Shown: piece after piece, positions 16,445 through 24,706 of the stretch | Layout: every line of letters begins with the position of its first letter | Numbering within the stretch: position 1 is the first letter of the stretch | Assembly: GCF_028369065.1 (NCBI RefSeq) | Contig: NZ_JAQNDA010000001.1 | Coordinates: 372,001 to 436,000, forward strand | Origin: Marinobacter sp. SS21 | GTDB lineage: Bacteria; Pseudomonadota; Gammaproteobacteria; Pseudomonadales; Oleiphilaceae | Length of the DNA: 64,000 nucleotides | Direction: 5' to 3' | Notes under the pieces: model-generated | Seen by the model: only the letters and a program-made list of their open reading frames with translations | Databases searched by the model: none | Told to the model about the DNA's origin: nothing | Made by a program: the position numbers and the translations under genes

Positions 16445-16900
16445 ATGGCTGAGCAGAGTCAGACTCCGTTTACCTTTCGCTTCCGGGTGCGTTATGGCGA
16501 GTGTGATGCCCAGGGGGTGGTGTTCAATGCCCGCTACGGCGACTACGTGGACATCGCCGTCAACGAATACATCCGCACCCTGTTCGGCGACTACCAGAAC
16601 CTGCTGGATCAGGACCTGGACATCCAGGTGGTCAGCCTGGTCCAGAACTGGCAGGCGCCGGCCCGGTTTGACGATGTCCTGGAGGCCCGCATCACCCCAG
16701 GCCGACTGGGCAATACCTCGTTCAGCCTGGTACTGACCTTTTACCGTCACGGTGAGCCCGAACCGTTGAGTGACGCCACCATCACCTACGTGATGATCCG
16801 CCCCTCCGAGCGGGCCAAGACCGCTATCCCGGAGGCCCTGCGGAGCCTGCTGCAAGCCGGGGCGCCGGGCGTCATCATCAGCCATGCCGGAGAAGGCTAG
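16445..16900 (+). CDS. 4-hydroxybenzoyl-CoA-thioesterase-family acyl-CoA thioesterase
   Basis: A 151-residue hot-dog-fold protein. The N-terminal motif RVRYGECDAQGVVFNARYGDY is the 4HBT/YbgC-FadM signature, with the catalytic Asp in ECDAQG. The core blocks VSLVQNWQAPARFDDVLEARI and TSFSLVLTFYR fit the family. It likely hydrolyses an acyl-CoA or acyl-ACP thioester; the chain length is not evident. The ATG at 16445 is chosen for family length. It is followed 22 bases later by ychJ. Confidence 0.85.
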   Translation: MAEQSQTPFTFRFRVRYGECDAQGVVFNARYGDYVDIAVNEYIRTLFGDYQNLLDQDLDIQVVSLVQNWQAPARFDDVLEARITPGRLGNTSFSLVLTFYRHGEPEPLSDATITYVMIRPSERAKTAIPEALRSLLQAGAPGVIISHAGEG

Positions 16901-16922
16901 GGAGCCTGCAGGAGCCTTGTCG

Positions 16923-17408
16923 ATGACATTGAACCAACCCCAATCACCGGACGCCCCCTGCCCGTGTGGCCGACCGCAGCCCTACGGCCGCTGTTGCCTG
17001 CCGCTGCACCAGGGCCAGCCGGCGCCGTCTCCCGAGGCACTGATGCGTTCCCGCTACAGCGCCTTCGTACTGGGGCTGAGCGATTACCTGCGGCAAAGCT
17101 GGCACAGCTCCACCCGCCCCACCGAGCTGACCCTGGACGGCTCGCCGGACTGGTGCTCGCTGCAGGTGCTGTCCTCATCGGAGCAGGGCGGCCAGGGCAA
17201 GGTCCACTTCCGCGCCATCTACCGCACCGGCCCCGGTTTCGGCTACCTGGAGGAAAACTCCGACTTCGTCCGCGAACAGGGGCACTGGTTCTATATCGCC
17301 GGCGACACCCGGGAAGGAGAGCTGAAACCCGGCCGCAACGACCGCTGCCCCTGCGGCAGTGGCAGGAAATACAAGGCCTGTTGTCTGTCGGTGTTTCCTT
17401 CCTTTTAA
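16923..17408 (+). CDS. ychJ: YchJ family SEC-C motif protein (UPF0225)
   Basis: A 161-residue protein with an N-terminal SEC-C zinc motif (CPCGRPQPYGRCCLP) and a matching C-terminal one (CPCGSGRKYKACC). The UPF0225 core lies between them (EALMRSRYSAFVLGLSDYLRQSWH, VHFRAIYRTGPGFGYLEENSDFVRE). The SEC-C motifs bind zinc; the physiological role is not established. The ATG at 16923 has GGAG 9 bases upstream; a longer in-frame opening at 16884 overlaps the thioesterase gene. Confidence 0.92.
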   Translation: MTLNQPQSPDAPCPCGRPQPYGRCCLPLHQGQPAPSPEALMRSRYSAFVLGLSDYLRQSWHSSTRPTELTLDGSPDWCSLQVLSSSEQGGQGKVHFRAIYRTGPGFGYLEENSDFVREQGHWFYIAGDTREGELKPGRNDRCPCGSGRKYKACCLSVFPSF

Positions 17409-17482
17409 TCGCTGATCCAAATCAGGGGGCGGTGGTTATCGATAGGTTCTGGTCAAAAAATGTGCTATTGTCCGCGGCCTTT

Positions 17483-17513
17483 TTGAGCAATATCAATCCG
17501 GCTCGCGTACAAT
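17483..17513 (+). promoter_or_regulatory. Putative sigma-70 promoter for ygiQ
   Basis: TTGAGC (17483-17488) and TACAAT (17508-17513) are separated by 19 bases and lie about 50 bases before the ygiQ ATG. Hexamer matches are fair and the spacing is slightly long. Confidence 0.4.
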
Positions 17514-17562
17514 AGCGGTCTGTTCACTGTACCAGCCACCACCAGGATTTCCGGTCACCACC

Positions 17563-19830
17563 ATGCAAGCCGCCAAGCCCCTGTTCGACCATCCCAAATA
17601 CTGGGCCGAGTGTTTCGGTCCGTCGCCGTTCCTGCCCATGTCCCGGGAGGAAATGGATCAGCTGGGGTGGGACTCCTGCGACATCATCATCGTCACCGGT
17701 GACGCCTATGTGGATCATCCGTCCTTCGGCATGGCGGTAATCGGCCGGTTGCTGGAGGGGCAGGGGTTCCGGGTGGGCATCATCGCCCAGCCGGACTGGA
17801 GCTCGAAAGACGATTTCATGAAGCTGGGCAAGCCCAACCTGTTCTTCGGGGTGGCGGCCGGCAACATGGATTCGATGATCAACCGCTACACCGCCGACCG
17901 TAAGGTCCGTTCCGACGACGCCTACACTCCTGGCGGTGAGGGCGGCCAGCGGCCGGATCGGGCCAGCCTGGTCTATAGCCACCGCTGCCGCGAAGCCTAC
18001 GACGATGTACCCATCGTGCTCGGCGGCATCGAGGCCTCGCTGCGGCGCATTGCCCATTACGACTACTGGCAGGACAAGGTGCGTAAGTCGATCCTGTTGG
18101 ATTCCGGCGCCGATCTCCTGCTCTACGGTAACGCCGAGCGAGCGATTGCCGAGGTGGCGTTCAGACTCTCCTGCGGCGAGCCGATTGGCAGTCTGACCGA
18201 CATTCGTGGCACTGCGTTCGTCCGCAACGACAGTGCCACTGGTTACTACGAGCTGGATTCGACGCGGGTTGACCGGCCAGGGCGGGTGGACAAGATCATC
18301 AGTCCCTACGTCAATACCCAGGACACCGAAAGTTGCGCCAGCACCCAGGAGGCCGGCGCGCCGCAAGCGTCGGACACCACGGTGGTGGTGGACCTGCTGC
18401 CCAGTTCCCGCATCGAACGTTCGCAGACGGTGATCCGGCTGCCGTCGTTCGAGAAGGTGCGTAACGATCCGGTGCTCTACGCCCATGCCAACCGGGTACT
18501 GCACCTTGAGACCAATCCGGGCAATGCCCGTGCCTTGGTGCAGAAGCACGGCAGCCAGGACATCTGGTTCAATCCGCCGGCGATTCCGTTGACCACGGAA
18601 GAGATGGATTACGTCTTCGACCAGCCCTTTGCCCGGGTGCCGCATCCGGCCTACGGCGACGCCCGCATTCCGGCCTACGAGATGATCCGCTTCTCCGTCA
18701 ACATCATGCGTGGCTGTTTTGGCGGTTGTACCTTCTGCTCCATCACCGAGCACGAGGGCCGGATCATCCAGAATCGCTCCCACGACTCCATCATCCGCGA
18801 GATCGAGGCCATGCGGGACACTGTGCCGGGCTTTACCGGCGTGGTGTCGGACCTGGGCGGTCCCACCGCCAACATGTATCGCATCGCCTGCAAGTCGCCG
18901 GAGATCGAGGCCGCTTGCCGCAAGCCGTCCTGTGTCTATCCCGGCATCTGCTCCAACCTCAATACCGATCACTCCTCGCTGATCGAGCTCTACCGCAAGG
19001 CCCGCGACCTCAAAGGCGTCAAGAAGGTGCTGATCGCCTCCGGCCTGCGCTATGACCTGGCGGTGGAATCCCCGGAGTATGTCCGCGAGCTGGTGACCCA
19101 CCACGTTGGCGGTTACCTGAAGATCGCCCCGGAGCACACCGAGGAAGGCCCCCTCAGCAAGATGATGAAGCCGGGCATTGGCAGCTACGACCGCTTCAAG
19201 CGCATGTTCGAGAAGTTCTCCAAAGAGGCGGGTAAAGAGCAGTACCTGATCCCGTACTTCATCGCCGCCCACCCGGGCACCACCGACGAGGACATGCTCA
19301 ATCTGGCGTTGTGGCTCAAGCGCAACGGTTTCCGTGCCGACCAGGTGCAGGCGTTTTACCCGTCACCGATGGCGACGGCCACGGCGATGTACCACAGCGC
19401 CCGCAATCCGTTGCGCAAGGTGACCTACAAGACCGAAAAAGTGGGTACGGTCAAGGACCCCCAGCAACGGCGTTTGCACAAGGCCTTCCTGCGTTACCAC
19501 GATCCCAACAACTGGCCGCTGCTGCGGGAAACGTTGATGAAGATGGGGCGGGCCGACCTGATCGGGCCCGGCAAGCATCAGCTGATCCCGAAACATCAGC
19601 CCCAGGGTCAAGGCTATAAGAGCGCCCGGCGCAAGAATTCGACGCCGCCGGGCAGTCGCAAGTCCGGCCAGCCGATGCTGACCCAGCATACCGGGCTGCC
19701 GCCCCGGGACGACGGCAGCCAGCGGCCCAAGCCGCTGTCCAAGCCCAAGACCAAGCCTAAATCCAGCCACAAGGCACGTGCTGACGGCGCGGGGCCAGCC
19801 TCGCGTCGGCGGGACGGCCGCCAACGCTAG
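17563..19830 (+). CDS. ygiQ: YgiQ family radical SAM protein
   Basis: A 755-residue protein. The UPF0313/YgiQ N-terminal region includes SYCHR-like [32 protein letters not shown]. The radical SAM cluster motif CFGGCTFC (Cys 385, 389, 392) is followed by [15 protein letters not shown] conserved block [11 protein letters not shown] and a second cysteine set in [12 protein letters not shown] are also present. The last 110 residues are low-complexity, basic and Pro/Lys/Ser-rich. YgiQ proteins bind a 4Fe-4S cluster and SAM; their substrate is not established. A 1.7-kb open frame on the opposite strand is a shadow. Confidence 0.95.
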   Translation: MQAAKPLFDHPKYWAECFGPSPFLPMSREEMDQLGWDSCDIIIVTGDAYVDHPSFGMAVIGRLLEGQGFRVGIIAQPDWSSKDDFMKLGKPNLFFGVAAGNMDSMINRYTADRKVRSDDAYTPGGEGGQRPDRASLVYSHRCREAYDDVPIVLGGIEASLRRIAHYDYWQDKVRKSILLDSGADLLLYGNAERAIAEVAFRLSCGEPIGSLTDIRGTAFVRNDSATGYYELDSTRVDRPGRVDKIISPYVNTQDTESCASTQEAGAPQASDTTVVVDLLPSSRIERSQTVIRLPSFEKVRNDPVLYAHANRVLHLETNPGNARALVQKHGSQDIWFNPPAIPLTTEEMDYVFDQPFARVPHPAYGDARIPAYEMIRFSVNIMRGCFGGCTFCSITEHEGRIIQNRSHDSIIREIEAMRDTVPGFTGVVSDLGGPTANMYRIACKSPEIEAACRKPSCVYPGICSNLNTDHSSLIELYRKARDLKGVKKVLIASGLRYDLAVESPEYVRELVTHHVGGYLKIAPEHTEEGPLSKMMKPGIGSYDRFKRMFEKFSKEAGKEQYLIPYFIAAHPGTTDEDMLNLALWLKRNGFRADQVQAFYPSPMATATAMYHSARNPLRKVTYKTEKVGTVKDPQQRRLHKAFLRYHDPNNWPLLRETLMKMGRADLIGPGKHQLIPKHQPQGQGYKSARRKNSTPPGSRKSGQPMLTQHTGLPPRDDGSQRPKPLSKPKTKPKSSHKARADGAGPASRRRDGRQR

Positions 19831-19856
19831 CCCGTGATCGAGGGGGAGGTCCGCCC

Positions 19857-20063
19857 GTGCGACAACCGATCACCGGCTACCATTTGGACGATGAACACCA
19901 CTGGGTGGCCGAGCTAGTCTGCGGCCACAACCAGCACGTCCGCCACGACCCGCCCTGGATCAATCGGCCCTGGGTTACCACCGAGGCCGGGCGCAGGCGG
20001 CAGCTGGGCACTGAGCTGGATTGCCGCAAATGCGATGAGGGCGCTGCAAAAGATCGCCTGTGA
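19857..20063 (+). CDS. DUF3565 small protein
   Basis: A 68-residue protein starting at GTG 19857, with GGGGGAGG about 7 bases upstream. The sequence ITGYHLDDEHHWVAELVCGH, HVRHDPPW and LDCRKCDEG matches DUF3565, short proteins with a conserved CGH...H and CxxC that suggest zinc binding. The function is unknown. It lies 26 bases after ygiQ and is probably co-transcribed. Confidence 0.8.
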   Translation: MRQPITGYHLDDEHHWVAELVCGHNQHVRHDPPWINRPWVTTEAGRRRQLGTELDCRKCDEGAAKDRL

Positions 20064-20261
20064 TCCTAAGTCGCTGACGAAATGCCCAATACCGACTAAG
20101 CTATGGCGACAGACCGGCAGCGCCAGGCGGGGCAGGCCGGTTCAGCCGAGTTCTGGTGTTGCTTTAACGGAGCCGTAACCGAACATGGAATTGCCACTCA
20201 CTTCGAGCGTTGTATTGGTGCCAGTGCCAAGGATGCGGAGCATTCCGGGGGTGGCTACGCT

Positions 20262-22157
20262 GTGAGAGCCTCTCTCTGGGCCGCTCGGACCTGCGTCATC
20301 CTGGCCACCCTGTTGGGCGCCTACATACTCGACCGCCAAAATTACCAGGCCTTTATCGATCAAGAGCGCGTTGATGTCACACGCCAATTAGCCGTGCTGC
20401 GGGCGCGGCTCGAAGGCAGCATCAACGAGAACATCCAGACCATCCGGGGACTGGTGGCGGTGATCGCCACCGAGCCGGCCATGGATCAGCCCCGCTTTGC
20501 CGAGATTGCCGAGGTGGTGTTGCAGGATCGTCAAGAACTGCGCAACATCGCCGCCGCCCCGGATATGGTGATCCGGCTGATGTATCCCTTGGCAGGCAAC
20601 GAAGAGGCGGTCGGCCTTGACTATCGCAGTAACGCCGCCCAGTGGCCCAAGGTGAAACAGGCGGCGGAATCGGGCCACCTGGTGCTGGCCGGCCCGGTGA
20701 ATCTGGTTCAGGGCGGGCAGGGCTTTATCGGCCGGGTACCGGTGTTTTCCCGCTCCCAGGATCGTGTCCAAGACCGGTTCTGGGGATTGGTGTCGGCGGT
20801 GATCGACGTGCCGGCGCTGTATCAGGTTGCTGGCCTCAACGACGTTGGCGAGTTGAGGGTGGCTCTGAGGAGAACCGGTGATGAGGGTGAGCCCGCAGAG
20901 GTGTTTTTCGGCGATGCTCAGATCTTCGCCCAAAGCCCAACGGTACTTCCGGTGCCAGTGGCTGGCGGGCTCTGGGAGATCGCGGCAGTGCCGAGCGGGG
21001 GCTGGCCGAGCCAGGCTGACAATGTTGTGAAATTTCGCTCCCTGCTGGTGGGGGCAGCGTCGCTGATTTTATTGCCGGGGATCTGGCTCACCGTCTCAAT
21101 CCAGCGAGCGCGCACCAGCCAGCAGCGCCTGCAGGCCCTGTTTGAGTTGTCGCCCATGGGCATGGCGTTGATTGATCGGCGAACTGGCAATTTCGTGCAG
21201 CTGAATCAGGCCCTGCTTACCATGTCCGGATTTGCCGCTTCCAGGCTGGAGACCAAAGGCATTGGCCAGATTCTTCTGGAGCCGAATCAGGGCTACCCCT
21301 GGCAGGGTTTGCGGGATGGGGACCGCTTTGGCCCGTTGGAATTCCAGTGCTTACGTCAGCGGGGGGAGCCCCTGCCGGTGCTGCTGGCCGGCGTCCTGCT
21401 GCGGGATGCCAGCGGCAGCAAGCTGGTGTGGGCGGTGGTACAGGACATTGCCGAACAGAAACGGGTGGAGCGGATGAAAAGCGAATTTGTCGCCACCGTC
21501 AGCCATGAGTTGCGCACCCCGTTGACCTCCATAGCCGGCGCGTTAAAGCTCATTAGTGAAGGACTGCTGGGCGAGCTGCCGGAAAAAGCCCAGCAAATGG
21601 TGGGCATTGCTCAGAAAAACAGCGAGCGGCTGACGCACCTGATCAATGACCTGCTGGACATGGATAAGCTGATCTCAGGCAAGATGAGCTTCCAGGTGCG
21701 TGCCTGCCCGCTGGCGGTGCTGATGAAGTCGAGCCTGAATGGCATTTCCGCCTATGCCCAGGACCATGATGTGGTTCTGAAGTACGACAACCAGGCCGGC
21801 ACCGTGACGGTCCGAACGGATGAGATCCGTTTCCAGCAGGTGATGGACAACCTGTTGTCCAACGCCATCAAGTTTTCACCCGCCGGAGGCCAGGTCTCGG
21901 TGGTGGCGACGCAGTCAGACCGGGAGGTGCAGATTGCGGTGTGCGATCAGGGACCGGGCATCCCCGAAGCGTTCCATGGCTACATTTTCGAGAAGTTCGC
22001 CCAGGCCGACGGTTCCGATCGTCGGGTCAAAGGGGGCACCGGACTGGGGCTGGCGATCACCCGTGGCCTGCTGCAGCAGATGGACGGATCCATCCGCTTT
22101 GAAACCCGGGCAGGCGAGGGCACCTGTTTCTATATTACGTTACCCAAGGCCCCCTAA
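20262..22157 (+). CDS. CHASE-domain sensor histidine kinase
   Basis: About 631 residues. A membrane helix (TCVILATLLGAYIL) is followed by a periplasmic CHASE-like domain (INENIQTIRGLVAVIATEPAMDQPRF, LMYPLAGNEEAVGLDYRS), a second helix (SLLVGAASLILLPGIWLTV), and a PAS domain (LFELSPMGMALIDRRTGNFV). HisKA carries the phosphorylation site in VSHELRTPLTS. The HATPase has N (NLLSNAIKFSP), G1 (DQGPGIP) and G2 (GGTGLGLA) boxes. The start is uncertain: GTG 20262 puts the first helix at the N-terminus and has a GGGGGTGG upstream. An ATG at 20103 would add 53 residues of unlike composition. Convergent with the Hpt-REC-REC gene, its likely partner. Confidence 0.88.
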   Translation: MRASLWAARTCVILATLLGAYILDRQNYQAFIDQERVDVTRQLAVLRARLEGSINENIQTIRGLVAVIATEPAMDQPRFAEIAEVVLQDRQELRNIAAAPDMVIRLMYPLAGNEEAVGLDYRSNAAQWPKVKQAAESGHLVLAGPVNLVQGGQGFIGRVPVFSRSQDRVQDRFWGLVSAVIDVPALYQVAGLNDVGELRVALRRTGDEGEPAEVFFGDAQIFAQSPTVLPVPVAGGLWEIAAVPSGGWPSQADNVVKFRSLLVGAASLILLPGIWLTVSIQRARTSQQRLQALFELSPMGMALIDRRTGNFVQLNQALLTMSGFAASRLETKGIGQILLEPNQGYPWQGLRDGDRFGPLEFQCLRQRGEPLPVLLAGVLLRDASGSKLVWAVVQDIAEQKRVERMKSEFVATVSHELRTPLTSIAGALKLISEGLLGELPEKAQQMVGIAQKNSERLTHLINDLLDMDKLISGKMSFQVRACPLAVLMKSSLNGISAYAQDHDVVLKYDNQAGTVTVRTDEIRFQQVMDNLLSNAIKFSPAGGQVSVVATQSDREVQIAVCDQGPGIPEAFHGYIFEKFAQADGSDRRVKGGTGLGLAITRGLLQQMDGSIRFETRAGEGTCFYITLPKAP

Positions 22158-22184
22158 GGAGCGCTTCCCTCCGTGCCTGGCCGG

Positions 22185-23429
22185 TCAGGACGGGAGGGGC
22201 GCTGTCGCCGACTGGCTGGCCAGTTGGAGCAGCTTGCGCTGGCGGCGGGAACGCCGGGCACGCGCCGTTACCGTGGCGATCAGGTAATCCGTCGCGACCG
22301 GCTTGGGCAGAAATTCATCGCCACCCAGCCCGATGATGGACAGGCGCCGCCAGGGATCGGACTCAGCCGACAGGAACAGCACCGGCAGGGTGTCATGGCG
22401 CTCATCTTCGCGTATCAGGGCGGCCAGCTCCGCTCCGCTCACCTCCGGCATATTGAGATCGAGGATCAGCACGTCAGGCTGGAACTGCTCAAGCTGGTTC
22501 AGGGTTTCCAGCGGCCGGTTGACGGTGAGGGCGTTCATGCCGGCACGGCTCAGAATCAGGGCATAGGCAGCGAGCACATCGGCATCGTCGTCCACCATCA
22601 TTACCCGGTAGGGTTGTTCCGGAACCCGCTGTGACAGCTCGTCGGCCCAGCGAACCAGTTGCCGGGTATCGAGCGGTTTGGTCAGGTAGCGGGTGGCGCC
22701 CGCGCGCAGCGCTGCCAACCGTGCATGTATGTCCTTCATCACTGAGACAAACACCACAGGCGGGAGTTGTTCATGCTCCTGTTTCAGCTCCAGGATGCGA
22801 TCGGCACCGCCGTACTGGTCGCCGTCGAAGCGCATGTCCATGACAATGAGGTCTGGCCTTTCAAGGCTGGCGTACAAGTCCGCGTAGATGGTCACTGAGT
22901 TGAATACCGAGACTCGGTAGCCGGCTTTGCTCAGGGTACTCTGGATCAACTCGACCTGGATCGGATCGTCGTCCACCACGTGGGCCGAGTACTGGGATTT
23001 TGCCGGCGGGCTCAGCGGCTCATCGCCGTCGACAATTCCGATGCCAGCGTCAAAAGGCGGCAGTTGGCACTGGCGCAGCTCTTCGGTCATTTTGCGTAAC
23101 TGGTTGATGCGGTCTTGACTTGGCCAGCTGGAGGCGCGGAAGGTATCGTCAATCAGTTCGGTCATCTGACGGGCCTTGGCGCTCACTCGGGCCACACCGA
23201 AAGTGCCGGCCGCGCCGATCAGCTTGTGCAGGCGCTGGTGTAACTGCTCCAGACAGGCCAGCACCTGGGAAATATTGCGTTGGTCGAGGCTGTTGTGCAG
23301 ATCCAGCAGGGCGCTCTGGATGGCGTCGATACGTTGTGGCAACTCGGCTAGAAAGTGCTTACGGAGCTTGGCAAGCTGGGCCGTTGCAGAGGGGGGCAGT
23401 GTGGTCTTCTGGGTTCCGGTTTCTTCCAT
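22185..23429 (-). CDS. Hpt-REC-REC phosphorelay protein
   Basis: A 414-residue protein with an N-terminal Hpt domain (residues about 20-110; phospho-acceptor His in LHKLIGAAGTFG). A first receiver (about 148-265) has VVDDDP, the acceptor Asp in LIVMDMRF, and the lysine in YLTKPL. A second receiver (about 275-395) has MVDDDAD, LILDLNMPEVSG and LPKP. There is no DNA-binding or enzymatic output, so it probably relays phosphate between kinases and a distant effector. It ends 27 bases from the convergent CHASE kinase gene and is divergent from the solute-binding-protein gene. Confidence 0.88.
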   Translation of the reverse strand: MEETGTQKTTLPPSATAQLAKLRKHFLAELPQRIDAIQSALLDLHNSLDQRNISQVLACLEQLHQRLHKLIGAAGTFGVARVSAKARQMTELIDDTFRASSWPSQDRINQLRKMTEELRQCQLPPFDAGIGIVDGDEPLSPPAKSQYSAHVVDDDPIQVELIQSTLSKAGYRVSVFNSVTIYADLYASLERPDLIVMDMRFDGDQYGGADRILELKQEHEQLPPVVFVSVMKDIHARLAALRAGATRYLTKPLDTRQLVRWADELSQRVPEQPYRVMMVDDDADVLAAYALILSRAGMNALTVNRPLETLNQLEQFQPDVLILDLNMPEVSGAELAALIREDERHDTLPVLFLSAESDPWRRLSIIGLGGDEFLPKPVATDYLIATVTARARRSRRQRKLLQLASQSATAPLPS

Positions 23430-23557
23430 GGCGGTAACGCGGCTCCATGCGAATAGATATCACTATCCTCAAGCGTAGCCCACTGTGCCGTCAAGTGCCG
23501 AATCTTGTTGCTGTTGATTTATCGGAACCGCCGCTTCAGAGCAGGCCGATTCGCCGC

Positions 23558-23563
23558 TAGAAT
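23558..23563 (+). promoter_or_regulatory. Possible -10 element of the dctP-like gene
   Basis: TAGAAT at 23558-23563 lies 17 bases after TTCAGA (23535-23540), a 4/6 match to a -35 box, and about 50 bases before the ATG of the TRAP solute-binding protein. Confidence 0.35.
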
Positions 23564-23613
23564 GTCCGCCACTCCACAACTTACCGCTCAACATCGATCA
23601 CTAGGGGGAATTC

Positions 23614-24681
23614 ATGAAGGCATTGCGCATTGTCGCTGTGACACTGCTGGCGTTGTTTGCCAGCGTGCCGGTCCAGGCCGAGCGAACCCATACCCTGAGA
23701 CTGGCCGAGACCTGGGGGCCTAATTACCCCATTCTTGGGGACGCCACCCGTCACATGGCGGCCATGGCGGAAACCATGTCCGGCGGCCGCCTGCGCATTC
23801 GGATCGATTCGTCCAACAAGCACAAGGCACCGTTTGGCATCTTCGACATGGTCAAGGCCGGTCAATACGATATGGGCCACACCGCGTCGTATTACTACAA
23901 GGGCAAGATTCCCAACGCCATGTACTTCACCACCGTGCCCTTTGGCATGATCGCGCCGGAACAATATGCCTGGTTCTACTTCGGTGGTGGCATGGAGCTG
24001 ATGGCGCAGGTCTACGCCCCCCACGGCCTGCTGTCGTTCCCGGGCGGCAATACCGGTAACCAGATGGGCGGCTGGTTTCGCGATGAAATCACCTCAATGG
24101 CGGACCTGCAGGGGCTGAAAATGCGTACCCCCGGTTTTGCCGGCGAAGTCATGGCGGAACTAGGCGTGGCGGTCACCAACATCCCTCCCGGCGAGCTCTA
24201 CACCGCCCTGGAACGGGGCACCATCGACGCCCTGGAGTGGGTGGGGCCAGCCCTGGATTTCAATATGGGTTTCCACCAGATCGCCAACTACTATTATTCC
24301 GGCTGGCAGGAGCCGGGGGCGGAAGTGCAGTTCCTGATCAACGAGCGCAGCTGGAATCAGTTGCCGGCGGACCTGCAGGAGATTCTTCGGGTCGCCATGC
24401 GTACTGCGGCGTACGACATGTACATCCAGAGCACCCATGAAAGTGGCGTGGCCTGGGACCGAATGAAGGACGAATACCCGGGCGTGACCCACAAGACCTT
24501 CCCGCCGGAGGTGATCGAGGCACTGCGTGCCGCCACCGGCAAATTGCTGGCGGAGGCGGCCGAAGGGGACCCGTTGGCCAGCAACATCATTCGTTCCCAG
24601 CAGGACTACCTGAACCGAATCCGGCGCTGGACCAACATCTCCGATCGCGCCTATCTGAACACTGTGGCTCCGGTGGAATAA
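23614..24681 (+). CDS. TRAP transporter solute-binding protein (DctP family), orphan
   Basis: A 355-residue periplasmic protein. The signal peptide ends at VQAERTH. The DctP fold follows, with the diagnostic block MADLQGLKMRTPGFAGEVMAELG and the substrate-clamping arginine in KMRTPG. GELYTALERGTIDALEWVGP is also typical. The segment GPALDFNMGFHQIANYYYSGW resembles 2-oxo-acid or carboxylate binders of the TakP type. No DctQ/DctM membrane genes are nearby. It sits between a phosphorelay protein and a hybrid kinase, so it may present a ligand to a kinase rather than to a transporter (inference). GGGGG lies 8 bases before the ATG. Confidence 0.9.
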   Translation: MKALRIVAVTLLALFASVPVQAERTHTLRLAETWGPNYPILGDATRHMAAMAETMSGGRLRIRIDSSNKHKAPFGIFDMVKAGQYDMGHTASYYYKGKIPNAMYFTTVPFGMIAPEQYAWFYFGGGMELMAQVYAPHGLLSFPGGNTGNQMGGWFRDEITSMADLQGLKMRTPGFAGEVMAELGVAVTNIPPGELYTALERGTIDALEWVGPALDFNMGFHQIANYYYSGWQEPGAEVQFLINERSWNQLPADLQEILRVAMRTAAYDMYIQSTHESGVAWDRMKDEYPGVTHKTFPPEVIEALRAATGKLLAEAAEGDPLASNIIRSQQDYLNRIRRWTNISDRAYLNTVAPVE

Positions 24682-24706
24682 GGCGCGAGCGCAAGCTGGC
24701 AGCTCG

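Noticed and set aside
17524-19272. 582-codon open frame on the minus strand
   Set aside because: It is fully antisense to ygiQ, whose radical SAM motifs and length are unambiguous.
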